Part shown: positions 26,244 through 36,700 of the stretch, one piece after another
Layout: every line of letters begins with the position of its first letter
Numbering within the stretch: the first letter of the stretch is position 1
Assembly (NCBI GenBank): GCA_002428935.1
Contig: DIYG01000026.1
Span: forward strand, 22,171-86,170
Direction of reading: 5' to 3'
From: Halieaceae bacterium UBA6060
GTDB lineage: Bacteria > Pseudomonadota > Gammaproteobacteria > Pseudomonadales > Halieaceae
DNA: 64,000 bases
Made by a program: the position numbers and the translations under genes
Notes under the pieces: model-generated
Told to the model about the DNA's origin: nothing
Databases searched by the model: none
Seen by the model: the letters and a program-made list of their open reading frames with translations, nothing else

Positions 26244-28757
26244 TCATGGGGTATCTTGCCCGGTAACGGGCTCCCAGTGAAGGTCTCCCGCATAACGCAC
26301 CACTATGGCTCCATCATCATACACCGCGAAGAGCTTGAGCCAGCCGTTGTCGGCCAGATGCCGCACATGCTCGTGGCGCTCCAAAATATCGTTAATGGCG
26401 GCTATGGGCGCCGCCAGAAACACGGATAGGCGCATGGGCTCGTGGACGGGTTTCTCGCCATTGTGCACCGACTGCAGGGGCAAACCCACCCGCAGATCGC
26501 CACCGTTACCCTCAAAGACACCAATGCTGGCGCCGACCACGTTATGGAGTGTTTTGTTGCCGCTGCCGAAACGCTGGTTATCGACCGTGGATCCGTAGTA
26601 CTGGAGGCTAATCCAACTGGCCACCACCATGGGGGCGGTCATGATGAGTTCCAGCACACTAAAGTCTTTGTCTTCTCGATAATCGTAGGAGTGGAGAAAG
26701 CTCCGCCCACCGAGATCTAGCCGTTGGCTGAGTTCCCTCGGGGCAGCGATGAAGCCCGCGCAACCGGCCAGCCCCCACTCGGGACGCACATCGCTCCAGT
26801 CACGACTTTTCCGCAGCACCGCCGCGTGCACGTCTTCGTTCGGGGCCAGGGCGAGAAGCTGCCGGCGTTCGCCTCGCGCCAGGTTTCCGGCCTCAGCGAG
26901 ATCACGGCGCAGTGCTTTAACAGCCTGGTAGTGGGAAGGAGGCATGCCGTCTTCATCAAAGAGCGAGAACTCGTCGGTGGTGGTGTTGTGGAGCGCCGCG
27001 ACGAATACTGTGTCCTCAGGAATACCAAGCCCCCGCTCCGCTAAAGCCTCGCGCACCGCCGGGTTGTTGAGAATCAAAGCCGCGATACGTGCACTCGCTT
27101 CTCCCGTTTGCCCACCGCAGGCCCCACAGTCCAGACCCGCGCCATGGGCATTGTTAGTCGTTGTCGAGCCATGACCGGCCAGAAGGACCAGGGGCGCAAA
27201 ACCCTTGGTCAGGGACATGCCTCGCAAGATGGACTCGGCGAACTCAATCTGCCGATCCAGGCCCACCTCTTCCCCGCCGGTTAGGGAACGAAGTTGTGGT
27301 CCCAGGTCCCGCGCCAGGCGCGGGGGCAGGCCTCGATGACGAGGATGAGGTTCTGGTCTGGACAGACCCAGGCTGTGGGCGGCGAGCTTCAGCGCGTAGG
27401 CCAACCCATAGCTCTCGACAAACACGAAGCATGAGACCGCCGAGCTCCGAAAGGCGCGCCAACCATGGCTCAGTTGCCGCCGCAAACGCACGCGCCGAGA
27501 CAGGCGTTCAGTAATGTCCTCGGGCTGGGCATGCACGGCCTCGCGCACGGCCAGCGCCGGCTCCAGCAGCACCGGACAATGGGCCGGCCCGCGCTGCCCG
27601 TCTAGAGGGATGTATTCAACGGGTAAACCAAAGAAACCGGCGAAGCCCAGGGTCTCGATGCGGTCATTGACCGACTCCAGCGCGCGACGGAACACCTCTG
27701 AGCGCACATCGATGCAAAATACGGCCTGGGCATCTGGCCGCCGCACGGCGGCCGAAGCCCCCCCACCGCGCAGGGCTGTTATGGCTCCCCGCTCCCAGGC
27801 TTGCTCATAGGCTTCGTGAATCAACAGCTTGAGCCATTCTTCACGCTCCAGAGGACGCTGCGTATCCGCCTGAGGAAGCGCAAGGTTGATCGCCCGACGC
27901 CAGGCAAGTTCCGCACCCTCATCGGTGTAGGCCCGGAGCAGCAAAAGCTCCCAGGCGAGGCGCACGGCCAACAGATCGACGACGAATTCTGGGGCATTGC
28001 CCGCCAATTCTTGTTGCCAACTTTGGTAGCGGGCGTAGGCCACCCAACCACCGACGCTCATCAGCAAACGGTGCAGATACAGCTCGAGAAGAGACTCTGG
28101 CACCGCCAGTCGCTGCAATGCGTATTCACAAAGGGCCTCGGGGGAATCCGGTAACTGACCCAACTGCTCCTGGGCTCCGTGAAGACCGAGGATCGTATCG
28201 CTGCAATCGATAGCCGCTTCCTGCTTCCAGGCGCTGTAGGGCCGCAGATGGGCGAACGGTGATGGCCAACTCGCCTGACCCGCGTCGAAGTATCCCGCCG
28301 CCCAATGGGACACCCGCTCCAGCACCTGTCCCGACCAATCTTGGTCGCTGATCTGCCCACAAACCTCCGCGCAGTGAGGAAGGGCTTTGGATTCCGTGTC
28401 CACACCCGTCGTAAGATACTGTTGCAAATCATCCGCACGGAACTGCTCGCCCAGATCTCGCCGTGCAATAGCGGCCTGAAGATCTCCAGCGGTAATCCGC
28501 CCTTCCGCCAGAGCGTCGCGGTAAAACCCTACGGGCATCAGCATACGTCCATCACAAGCCAGGCTCACTCGACGAGAAGCAGCCTCAAAGCGCTCCTCGG
28601 CAAAGCCCAGAAATGGATTAACGGCAACAAACTGATCCAGGGGCCACAGGGGGGCAACGCGTTTGACCACCGACGCCACAGCTTCACGCACCGCGGGCTT
28701 AGCCGGCGGACGATTACCGGGGAGATGGCGAACAACAGCCGATTCTCGAATGGTCAT
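26244..28757 (-). CDS. dabA: DabA, zinc-containing subunit of inorganic carbon pump (DUF2309)
   Basis: 837 aa, full length. The beta-carbonic-anhydrase-like zinc site is intact: Cys348 and Asp350 in VFCIDVRSE, His529 in LLAGHGS and Cys544 in GLDCGACGG. DabA couples CO2 hydration to cation movement through DabB, delivering bicarbonate into the cytoplasm. GAGGAG lies 8 nt before the ATG. The gene follows dabB by 20 nt. No Rubisco or carboxysome genes are seen nearby, so in this organism the pump may supply bicarbonate for anaplerotic carboxylation rather than autotrophy (inference). Confidence 0.96.
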   Translation of the reverse strand: MTIRESAVVRHLPGNRPPAKPAVREAVASVVKRVAPLWPLDQFVAVNPFLGFAEERFEAASRRVSLACDGRMLMPVGFYRDALAEGRITAGDLQAAIARRDLGEQFRADDLQQYLTTGVDTESKALPHCAEVCGQISDQDWSGQVLERVSHWAAGYFDAGQASWPSPFAHLRPYSAWKQEAAIDCSDTILGLHGAQEQLGQLPDSPEALCEYALQRLAVPESLLELYLHRLLMSVGGWVAYARYQSWQQELAGNAPEFVVDLLAVRLAWELLLLRAYTDEGAELAWRRAINLALPQADTQRPLEREEWLKLLIHEAYEQAWERGAITALRGGGASAAVRRPDAQAVFCIDVRSEVFRRALESVNDRIETLGFAGFFGLPVEYIPLDGQRGPAHCPVLLEPALAVREAVHAQPEDITERLSRRVRLRRQLSHGWRAFRSSAVSCFVFVESYGLAYALKLAAHSLGLSRPEPHPRHRGLPPRLARDLGPQLRSLTGGEEVGLDRQIEFAESILRGMSLTKGFAPLVLLAGHGSTTTNNAHGAGLDCGACGGQTGEASARIAALILNNPAVREALAERGLGIPEDTVFVAALHNTTTDEFSLFDEDGMPPSHYQAVKALRRDLAEAGNLARGERRQLLALAPNEDVHAAVLRKSRDWSDVRPEWGLAGCAGFIAAPRELSQRLDLGGRSFLHSYDYREDKDFSVLELIMTAPMVVASWISLQYYGSTVDNQRFGSGNKTLHNVVGASIGVFEGNGGDLRVGLPLQSVHNGEKPVHEPMRLSVFLAAPIAAINDILERHEHVRHLADNGWLKLFAVYDDGAIVVRYAGDLHWEPVTGQDTP

Positions 28758-28777
28758 GGGTAGATCTCCTCGATGAC

Positions 28778-30349
28778 TCAGCGAGACGCCCGCGACTCGA
28801 CGTCGCTTAGCGCCATGAACTGATTGATGAGTTGATTGATGTAGAAACCGTTGGACAGGTGGACCCAGAAAGCCTGCCAGCGCCGATTACCTTCGGCGGC
28901 GGGCAGATACCACTGCAAGGCGGTAATGCCGCCAAAGGCCAGCAACACAAATCCCATGAGCAAGACCTGTATCGAATTCAAGGGCCCCGCCGCCGGTACC
29001 GCTGTCTCAAAAACCACGGCTGCCAGCGCCTGCAAGGTGAAATAGAGTCCGGCCACTACCGTGGCCGTGGTCGCCGCCCGCGCGAGCACCAGGAAAGAAG
29101 GTGCTTCCCGCCCCGACTGGATAAGCAGGTGCATGGCTCCCAGGACTAAGATGGCGCCGAGGCCGACAATGGCGGGCTTGTTCGCCAGGGTCATGCCCAT
29201 CCAATTGCTCCAGGTGAAGAAGATGACACTGGCAATGCCCAGGCTCGCCAGCACCAGGGGAAGGCGAACCGCTGGTGACGGCTCTGCCGCCGCACGACCC
29301 CGAGCCATGTCAACAACACTGCCCGAGGACAGAAACGCGTGCGCCTTGTACAGGGAGTGGGCGATGATATGGAGCTGCGCCGATGCAAAGGCACCAAGGC
29401 CACACTGCAATAGCATGAACCCCATCTGAGCCACGGTGGAATAAGCGAGTGCCCCTTTGATGGTTCGCTGCGTCATCATCACCAGGGAGCCGAATAGTGC
29501 CGTTAAACCGCCGACAAGGAGCAACAAATACAGCGCCGGCCCCTGGGTAACGATCACGTCCGCGAAACGGATAATCAGAAATCCCCCGGCATTGACGATT
29601 CCCGCATGGAGCAGCGCTGATACGGGTGTGGGTGCCTCCATGACCTCAGCCAACCAGCCGTGGGTGGGGAATTGGGCAGATTTGAGTATCGCCGCAAGCA
29701 CCAGAAACAATGCCGGTGCGGTCAAAGGTGGTGCCTTTGGATTCGCCGCCAGCTCCGCGATGACGGCAATGTCAGCGGTACCCGTGCGCAGCACCAGCAA
29801 CAGAGCCGCCAGAGCCAGGGCCAGGTCGCCGCAGCGGGCAAGAAAAAACTTTTTCCGCGCCGCCAGATGAGCCCGTGGACGATCGGGGTAGAACAACAGC
29901 AGGCGATGAAGGGAAAGACTCATGGCCACCCAGGCCGCAAGCAACAGCCAAACGCTGCCGGCGACGACGAGCAGGGACACGCTGGCCAGGGTTTGGCAAA
30001 GATAGGAGAGAAATGCGGCCTGGCGAGGGTCGCCACTGAGATAGCCGTGGCTGAAGCGAACCACAACAGTGCCGACAAAGCTGATCAAGGAAACCATGGC
30101 AATGCTGACGGCGTCGATGCGCAAAAGCAGAAGCTGCCCAGCGACACCAGGAGCCTGCAGGCTCTGGGGACCCTGAAGGACAAGAACCCCGATGCAAGTC
30201 ATCGCGCCAAGCAGGGCCAGCAAGCCCCCACCAATACTGGCCGTGCGCGCGGCCTGCTGACGATAGTCGTGCCCAGGTCGGCTCAATAATCCGCCCACCA
30301 GCCATGCGAGGGCTGGGGCGAGAGCCAGTAGGCCGAGGGAAACCGCCAT
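28778..30349 (-). CDS. dabB: DabB, membrane subunit of inorganic carbon pump (NuoL/MrpA-like)
   Basis: 523 aa with about 13-14 transmembrane helices. Proton-channel signatures shared with NuoL/MrpA: FPTHGWLAEVMEAPTPVSALLHAGIVNAGG with its conserved Lys/His, LFGSLVMMTQRTIKGALAYSTVAQMG and HSLYKAHAFLSSGS. DabB provides cation-driven energy for CO2 uptake by DabA. It is first in the dabB-dabA-usp operon and divergent from a LysR regulator across 132 bp of AT-rich DNA. Confidence 0.95.
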   Translation of the reverse strand: MAVSLGLLALAPALAWLVGGLLSRPGHDYRQQAARTASIGGGLLALLGAMTCIGVLVLQGPQSLQAPGVAGQLLLLRIDAVSIAMVSLISFVGTVVVRFSHGYLSGDPRQAAFLSYLCQTLASVSLLVVAGSVWLLLAAWVAMSLSLHRLLLFYPDRPRAHLAARKKFFLARCGDLALALAALLLVLRTGTADIAVIAELAANPKAPPLTAPALFLVLAAILKSAQFPTHGWLAEVMEAPTPVSALLHAGIVNAGGFLIIRFADVIVTQGPALYLLLLVGGLTALFGSLVMMTQRTIKGALAYSTVAQMGFMLLQCGLGAFASAQLHIIAHSLYKAHAFLSSGSVVDMARGRAAAEPSPAVRLPLVLASLGIASVIFFTWSNWMGMTLANKPAIVGLGAILVLGAMHLLIQSGREAPSFLVLARAATTATVVAGLYFTLQALAAVVFETAVPAAGPLNSIQVLLMGFVLLAFGGITALQWYLPAAEGNRRWQAFWVHLSNGFYINQLINQFMALSDVESRASR

Positions 30350-30405
30350 GATTCAACTACTCTGAACAGGTCTGGCGGCACTCTACGAAAATACGGCTCC
30401 AATAA

Positions 30406-30475
30406 ATAATTGAATCTTTTAACGCTTTATTTAAACTTATATTAACTAAAGATAATTGAAATCACTTGATATACT
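30406..30475. promoter_or_regulatory. Divergent dabB/LysR control region
   Basis: AT-rich stretch with two copies of ATAATTGAA (30406-30414 and 30452-30460), 46 bp apart, in the only shared upstream region of dabB and the LysR gene. TATACT (30470-30475) lies only 6 nt before the LysR ATG, which suggests a leaderless or nearly leaderless transcript. Binding by the LysR protein is inferred. Confidence 0.4.
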
Positions 30476-30481
30476 CTTCCT

Positions 30482-31381
30482 ATGCCGCTGAATTACAAGC
30501 ATTTAAAGTACTTTTGGACCGTCGCCCACGAGGGCAGCCTCGCGCGAGCATCGGAAGTCCTCCACGTGTCGGCGCCCGCTTTATCCGTGCAAATCCAAAC
30601 CCTGGAGGACCAACTCGGCCACGCCCTTTTCGATCGCAAGGGACGTCAGCTGGTCATCAATGAGGCAGGCCGCGTTGCCCTCGACTACGCTGACACCATC
30701 TTCACCGCCGGCCAAGATCTCGTAGGCACCCTCAATGGCCTGGATGCTAGAGCAAGACAGGTGATTCGCGTGGGTGCCATAGCAACGCTCTCCAGAAACT
30801 TTCAGGTCGCTTTTCTCAAGCCTCTGCTCCAGCGGGAAGACATCGACATCATCGTTCGCTCCGACGGCTTAAACGTACTATTGGAGGAGCTAGAAGCGCT
30901 CCAGGTAGATGTGGTGCTGGTCAACTCACCGCCAACGGTGAGCCATGATATGCCCTGGCTCGCCCACCTTATTGACGACCAGCCCGTCAGCCTTGTGGGT
31001 TCTCCAGAACGAGTCCGTCCTGATGACGATGTGCGGGAGCTCATCGCCAGCCAACCCCTGATCTTGCCCTCTACCGCCACGGGAATTCGTAACAGCTTCG
31101 ATGCCTGGCTGGATCGCGAGGGATTAAAGCCGCGCATCGTCGCCGAAGTCGACGATATGGCCATGATTCGCCTGCTTACCCGCGCCGATCACGGTGTAGC
31201 CGTGGTCCCTCCTATCGTGGTTCGCGACGAACTGGATAGTGGGAGGCTGGTGGAAGCGGAGCATTTTGACGCCTTGCGGGAGACCTTTTACGCCATCACC
31301 CTTAAGCGGCGCTTCGAAAACCCCCTGGTTCGCGCCGTATTGGACGAACACTACAAATCGGATCAATCCTCCTCGGCATAA
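30482..31381 (+). CDS. LysR-family regulator of the dab operon (NhaR/CbbR-like)
   Basis: 299 aa. Winged helix-turn-helix at 1-60 (LNYKHLKYFWTVAHEGSLARASEVLHVSAPALSVQIQTLE) and a LysR substrate domain after 90. The N-terminus is closest to NhaR-type regulators. Divergent placement beside dabB indicates control of inorganic-carbon uptake, probably sensing a carbon-status signal. The inducer is unknown. Its 3' end overlaps the convergent 168-aa gene by 19 bp. Confidence 0.88.
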   Translation: MPLNYKHLKYFWTVAHEGSLARASEVLHVSAPALSVQIQTLEDQLGHALFDRKGRQLVINEAGRVALDYADTIFTAGQDLVGTLNGLDARARQVIRVGAIATLSRNFQVAFLKPLLQREDIDIIVRSDGLNVLLEELEALQVDVVLVNSPPTVSHDMPWLAHLIDDQPVSLVGSPERVRPDDDVRELIASQPLILPSTATGIRNSFDAWLDREGLKPRIVAEVDDMAMIRLLTRADHGVAVVPPIVVRDELDSGRLVEAEHFDALRETFYAITLKRRFENPLVRAVLDEHYKSDQSSSA

Positions 31382-31869
31382 ACAGGCTCGCAGCGTCCGT
31401 AATACTGGGAGGGCCGCAACTCGCCCAAGCTGCCAATCATGGCGTGTCGGCTGTGCACGCTGCGATACAAATCGCTCTCATCGAATGCATCAAACACGAT
31501 GATGGTGACGTTAAGCCCCTCGTTTCCCGTGGTTTGAAACAAGGTCAAATGACGCTGGGCGAAGCGAAGCTCTAGCTCTGCCGAGAACTCACCCCGGAGC
31601 ATGCTCGCCGTATTCGCCTCGCGATCGATGGTAAAACGAAATTCCAGAGGTTCCGCCGCATCACGCAGACCCTTCTCCGGACCCGCTACCTGCGGATATC
31701 GACAGTCGAGCTGAACCGGCGCGGCCTCAAGGGGTAGCGTAAAGGCAAAGGCCAGCGACGAAAGCAAGGCCGCGAGACCCGGACAAGCTTGCCGGGATTT
31801 CCGTACCCCGAGGTTAGGTGGGCACAGGTTTAGCTTTGGTGGGGTGACGTAAGGACGCTGATCTGACAT
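31363..31869 (-). CDS. Exported hypothetical protein
   Basis: 168 aa; not recognised. A strong AGGAGG lies 5 nt before the ATG at 31869, so the long N-terminus is probably genuine. After about 22 polar residues comes a basic, hydrophobic signal-like segment (KSRQACPGLAALLSSLAFAFTLPLEAAP), then a beta-rich domain (VQLDCRYPQ...EFRFTIDREANTASM...LTLFQTTGNEG) and an acidic C-terminus (YAEED). Two cysteines may form a disulfide. A periplasmic location is likely. The 3' overlap with the LysR gene implies convergent transcription. Confidence 0.7.
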   Translation of the reverse strand: MSDQRPYVTPPKLNLCPPNLGVRKSRQACPGLAALLSSLAFAFTLPLEAAPVQLDCRYPQVAGPEKGLRDAAEPLEFRFTIDREANTASMLRGEFSAELELRFAQRHLTLFQTTGNEGLNVTIIVFDAFDESDLYRSVHSRHAMIGSLGELRPSQYYGRCEPVYAEED

Positions 31870-31960
31870 GGGCTCCTCCTAAGCCACAGGCTACACCCGT
31901 GGGCCGCCGCAACGAATGAGACTTTCGAAGGAGGTGTACGGAACGGAAGGAGGAGACGCA

Positions 31961-31988
31961 AGGGGTCGATCTAGAACGACCGACCCCT
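31961..31988 (-). terminator. Possible hairpin terminator of hppD
   Basis: AGGGGTCG (31961-31968) pairs with CGACCCCT (31981-31988), 11 bp beyond the hppD stop on the minus strand. The loop is long (12 nt) and there is no U-tract. Confidence 0.3.
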
Positions 31989-31998
31989 CAAGACTGTC

Positions 31999-33078
31999 TC
32001 AGGCCGCGTCGTCGGTCTGCAAGGCGCCGCGGCGGAGTTGATCGCGCTCCATGGATTCGAACAGGGCCTGGAAGTTGCCTTCGCCAAAGCCCTCATCCTC
32101 CTTGCGCTGAATAAACTCGAAGAAAATCGGCCCGATAAGCGTTTCGGAGAAGATCTGCAGGAGCAGACGCGGCTCCCCATCGGTGGTGCCGTCAAGAAGA
32201 ATACCGCGCGCCTGGAGTTCACCGGTGGGTTCTCCGTGGCCGGGCAGACGCTCCTCAAGCATTTCATAGTAGGTGGCCGGCGGAGGCGTCATGAAGGGTA
32301 CCCCCAGTGCTTTCAATCGATCCCAACAGGCCAGGAGATCGTCACAGGCAAAAGCGATGTGTTGAATACCTTCGCCGTTGTAGGCCAGTAGGTACTCCTC
32401 GATCTGACCACCTGAACCGCCCTCCTCGTTCAAGGGAATACGAATCTTGCCATCGGGAGCCGTCATGGCCCGGGACTTGAGCCCGGTGTATTCGCCCTTG
32501 ATATCGAAGAAGCGAATTTCCCGGAAGTTAAACAGCTTCTCGTAATAACCGGCCCAGTAGTCCATGCGACCGCGATACACGTTGTGGGTAAGGTGATCAA
32601 TGGTATGGAAACCACAACCCTCGGGATGGCGCTCAACGCCGTCGAGGAACACAAAATCGATGTCGTAGATTGAAGAGCCTTCCTCATAGCGGTCTATGAG
32701 ATACAGAATCGCGCCTCCGATACCACGGATCGCCGGAAGCTTCAGCTCCATGGGCCCGCAGGGAATATCGATGGGTTGAGCACCGTTCTCCAGGGCGAGC
32801 TTGTAGGCCGCCGCCGCGTCGCGGACACGAAACGCCATACCGCAGGCGCTGGGTCCATGCTCTTGCGTGTAGAAACCTGCGGGCGATGCCTTCTCGTAGT
32901 TGACGATAAAGTTGATGTCGCCCTGGCGCCATAGATCCACGTCCTTGGTCTTGTGATGGGCAACGTGGGTAAACCCCATCATTTTGAAAGTGGGCTCAAT
33001 AACACCGCGCTCCACCGCCGCGAACTCTACAAATTCAAAGCCGTCCAGGCCCATGGGGTTTTCAAAGAGGTCTGCCAT
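31999..33078 (-). CDS. hppD: 4-hydroxyphenylpyruvate dioxygenase
   Basis: 359 aa, the usual bacterial length. The Fe(II) ligands are in place: His162 (IDHLTHNV), His240 ([11 protein letters not shown]) and Glu321 (IFFEFIQRK). The C-terminal helix has the [14 protein letters not shown] motif typical of the family. It converts 4-hydroxyphenylpyruvate to homogentisate in tyrosine breakdown. A GGGAGA site precedes the ATG. It is divergent from an Lrp/AsnC regulator, which probably controls it in response to an amino acid. No other tyrosine-catabolism gene is present here. Confidence 0.96.
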   Translation of the reverse strand: MADLFENPMGLDGFEFVEFAAVERGVIEPTFKMMGFTHVAHHKTKDVDLWRQGDINFIVNYEKASPAGFYTQEHGPSACGMAFRVRDAAAAYKLALENGAQPIDIPCGPMELKLPAIRGIGGAILYLIDRYEEGSSIYDIDFVFLDGVERHPEGCGFHTIDHLTHNVYRGRMDYWAGYYEKLFNFREIRFFDIKGEYTGLKSRAMTAPDGKIRIPLNEEGGSGGQIEEYLLAYNGEGIQHIAFACDDLLACWDRLKALGVPFMTPPPATYYEMLEERLPGHGEPTGELQARGILLDGTTDGEPRLLLQIFSETLIGPIFFEFIQRKEDEGFGEGNFQALFESMERDQLRRGALQTDDAA

Positions 33079-33153
33079 CGTCGGTCTCCCGCTGAAGATT
33101 TGAAGTTATGGGGTTTAGGGTAGCGTCTATACTGAGGCAGATTCGTGCTTTCT

Positions 33154-33195
33154 ATTGCGCAGTTTTATGCTTATAGGCAATTATATGGCTCATAT
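33154..33195. promoter_or_regulatory. Operator-like inverted repeats between hppD and the Lrp-type gene
   Basis: ATTGC...GCAAT (33154-33181) and ATATG-GCT-CATAT (33183-33195) lie in the 143-bp divergent region. AT-rich dyads of this kind suit an Lrp/AsnC dimer. The link is positional inference. Confidence 0.4.
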
Positions 33196-33221
33196 TGTTG
33201 TCTTTTAGACGGATACCACCT

Positions 33222-33686
33222 ATGAATCTCGACCGCACTGACCGAAGGATTCTCGCCGCCTTGCAATCCGAGGGGCGAATCAGCAACGTTGAACTCGCCG
33301 AGCGTGTGGATCTATCCGAGTCCCCCTGCTTGCGTCGGGTCCGGGCCCTGGAGGAAGAAGGCATCATCGCCGCCTACCGGGCGACGCTCGATCAACGCCG
33401 CATAGGGCTAACGGTAACCGCATTTGTCCAGGTACAACTCGAGAAGCACGATGATCGCAAGACCAGAGCGTTTCTGGACAGCGTCGCCAATGAAGAGCAC
33501 ATCGTGGCCTGCCACGCCATGAGCGGCGCCTACGATTATTTGCTCAAGGTCGTAGCCCGAAGCATGGACCATTTTTCAGAGATTGCCATGCGCGGCATCC
33601 TCCGTTTTCCCGGCGTCAAAGACATCGAGTCGAGCTTTAGTCTGCAGACGGTTAAGCAGGATGCGCCGCTGCCGGTGGAGAGCTAG
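33222..33686 (+). CDS. Lrp/AsnC-family transcriptional regulator
   Basis: 154 aa from the ATG at 33222. N-terminal helix-turn-helix (LDRTDRRILAALQSEGRISNVELAERVDLSESPCLRRVRALEEEG) and C-terminal RAM ligand-binding domain (GAYDYLLKVVARSMDHFSEIAMRGILRFPGVKDIESSFSL). Proteins of this type next to hppD usually sense an aromatic or other amino acid. It is followed by a strong hairpin shared with the convergent receptor gene. Confidence 0.92.
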   Translation: MNLDRTDRRILAALQSEGRISNVELAERVDLSESPCLRRVRALEEEGIIAAYRATLDQRRIGLTVTAFVQVQLEKHDDRKTRAFLDSVANEEHIVACHAMSGAYDYLLKVVARSMDHFSEIAMRGILRFPGVKDIESSFSLQTVKQDAPLPVES

Positions 33687-33731
33687 ATTCAACCATTGGA
33701 GCTATACAGCGAAAGAGTGTGCTCCCGGTAA

Positions 33732-33766
33732 ACAAAAAAAACCCGCACCGGACTATCCGATGCGGG
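33732..33766 (-). terminator. Rho-independent terminator of the Oar-like receptor gene
   Basis: On the minus strand, CCCGCATCGG / CCGGTGCGGG form a 10-bp stem with one mismatch and a 5-nt loop, followed by eight U residues and a further U-rich tail. It lies 20 bp after the receptor stop. The same stem may weakly terminate the Lrp-type transcript from the other side. Confidence 0.75.
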
Positions 33767-33786
33767 CTTTGCGTTTCGACCAACGC

Positions 33787-36700
33787 TTAGAAACGGACGG
33801 ACAAACCTACCCGAAGTTCCCAGAGAGAACGCTCTTCTTGCACGTCGTTGATGTTCCGGTCCGTGAAGCTCTCAAAGACATAACGCCCCTGATCATCAAT
33901 CGATGAATCGACGACCTGCTGCGAGAAGAATTGAGCTTGCGTCTGCACGCCCCAATCATCGTTGAGCATGTTAAGGAAGTTATAGACCTTGATGTAGCCA
34001 ACACCTTTGATGTCGTTATAGATCGGAAATTCCTGATCAAGACGTAGGTCTAAACGATAGCTCCAGTCGGCGAACTCTTCATTACGTTTGGTAAAGCCGG
34101 TGCTGAGACCTTCGCGACGACGCCATGCATCGAAAGCGTCGTAATCAAAAGAGTCAGCGAAAACGACCGCCGGATCATCAGGCCCCGTGGGCACGTAAAG
34201 CAAGTGACGACCGAAGAAACCGTCGCCTTCCAGATCTTGAGAACCCATTACGTAGCTTTGCGGCTGACCTTCTTGCCAGAAGCTGTACAGCGAGAAACGA
34301 GTTTCATTGTCGCCAAAGAACTTCTGGCGATAGTTCAAGCGGAAGGTGAAGCGATGGGGAATCACGTAGTTGCTGGTGGCAGCGGCCGGTTCGACGATGT
34401 CATTCAGAGCCACATTGCCGAAGTTTGAAGCTGCCACAGAGGAAGTCATGGGGCTCACATCTTCCGCATCCGTGTAGGCGTATCCAAACAGGAAGTCCAC
34501 ACCATTGTCGAAGAACTTGCGCACGCTAACGCTGAAGACGTGTGCTTCTGGATTCTGATTGGAGTTCGTCAACATGTAGTTCTCTTCGCCAAGACCATCT
34601 ACGAAGTCGTAGATAGGTTGACCCAGAACCGTCGTACCCACCTGCTGCTGAGAAACATCAACGTAATAGGCTACGTCTTCACCGCGGGTATAAAGATAGT
34701 CCGCATCGATTATGTAGCCGTTCCAGTCGTAGGTCGCTCCAAGGGAGAACTTCCATTCCGATGGTTGCTCGTAATCAGGATCAACCAGAGCAAGGAAGGA
34801 ATCACTGGCGTCTTCATCGGATACGGCGAGCACGTCATCTACTAGAGACTGAGGAACATCATAGCCCGGGCGCTGCTCACGACTGAGATCTAAGGAATCC
34901 TCGGAACCTGGCAGAATCGTCGCGCTACTGTCGAAGTTCCGGAGCTGGAACTGGGCGTTAGAGATACCGTCGTTGGAGTAAGAATTACTCAGCCAAACGT
35001 TGGGGTTACCGCCGGAGTACAGACCAAAACCTCCTCGAATGGTGAGGTCATCATTGTAATCCCAGGTGACGCCGACACGAGGCATGAACAGATCCGTTCC
35101 ATCAATGGTCTCGTCATTTCGGAACCCGTAGGCATCAGAAAACGCCTGGTTGAACCGAGGAGCATCGTCAGTCTCCCACCACTCGTAGCGCAGTCCAACG
35201 GTTACGTTGATATCGTCGCCGATAGAGAAGTCATCCTGAATAAACACGGCATTAAGCGTGTTAGTGAAACTCGCTGCGGCATCATTTGGATCGTTGGTTC
35301 CGCCACCGCTGCCGTAGTAGATCCGGCTGGGACGACCTAGTTCAAACTTGTCCAATCCCGTGGTGCCACACTCTGCGTTATCAAAACGTCCCTGAGCGTC
35401 CAACGCCGCACAGAAATCTGGGTTGCCCGCGGAGTCATCGAAGTAGTCGTACTCGCCGCCATTGGAGTGCTGCACAAAGAGATTAAAAACATCCAGCTCT
35501 TCACGATGGTAGCCGAAGGTTATGTTGTGATCGTTGAACAGATACTGGGCGTTAAGGCGGAAATACGTTGCATCGTAGTTCAGATCGTTGGCCTGACGAG
35601 AATCGTCGGCACCGAGATAAATTGTGTTTCGGTCGATATCGGAGATCTGATGATCGCCAAAGTCCAGTGGGCCCACGGTCACCTGGCTATCGTTCTGCTC
35701 TTGGGTACCGATGAACAAATCTGTGGAGAAGTTATTGGTCCACTGGCTCGACAGGAAGCCTGAGAACGTCGTGTTCTCGTCACCCTTCACGTAGTAGTGA
35801 TTTTCGAACTCGAATTCGTTGTCGTCGCTATCGGAAGCACGATCCTGGAAACCTTCGTAGTAGTTGTAAACAAAGGAGGCTTGGTGGGTTTCGTTTATAT
35901 TCCAATCAACCCGGGCGAAATACTTCTCACCTTCCTGTGAGCCGTCACCAGGTAGGCCGCCCGGATCATAGTTGTAGGTATTTTGAGCAATATCGCGCAC
36001 ACGGTTGAAATCACTTTCGCTCAACCACGGACGCTCTTCGCCACTTCCGGAACCCGCAAAGCCCTGGGCAAGAAATCTCGGGACTTCCTGCTTCTCGTAG
36101 GCAAAGCTAACGAAAAGCGTGTCTTTAATCAGAGGGCCCTGACCAGAGAAGCCGTAAAACTTCTCTTCGTAGGGATCGATGTTGAAAGGAACTCCCTCAA
36201 CTTCGTCGCCACGTAAGCTGTCGTCGGTGTACTCGTAAAAGGCACTACCGTGCCACTCGTTCCCGCCGCGCTTGGTTACCGCGTTGATGTTACAGGCGGA
36301 GAATCCGCCATAGCGAACGTCAAAGGGAGCGATCTCAACCGCTACCTGCTCTACCGCATCAAAGGGGAAAGGCATCCCCGTCGCGGTGCCATAACCGTTG
36401 TCGTTCAAACCAAACTGATCGCTGTAGCGAACGCCATCGAGAGTTGTGGTGTTGAAGCGAGGACTTTTTCCGGTGCAGTTAACAGCACCTTCGTCGCCTT
36501 GGACATTGATACGCGGATCCATGGCGAATACGTCTTTGATATCTCGATCGAAGGCAACGGCGCTTTCGAGATCTTCAATTCCAAAGTTAGCTGAAGGACC
36601 CGGCGCTACGTCAAACGTCTGCGCCTGGCCCAGCACGATAACCTCCTCGATAGCACTGGCTCCACCCACAACTAATGGCAGCTCGTAAGCACCACCCAGG

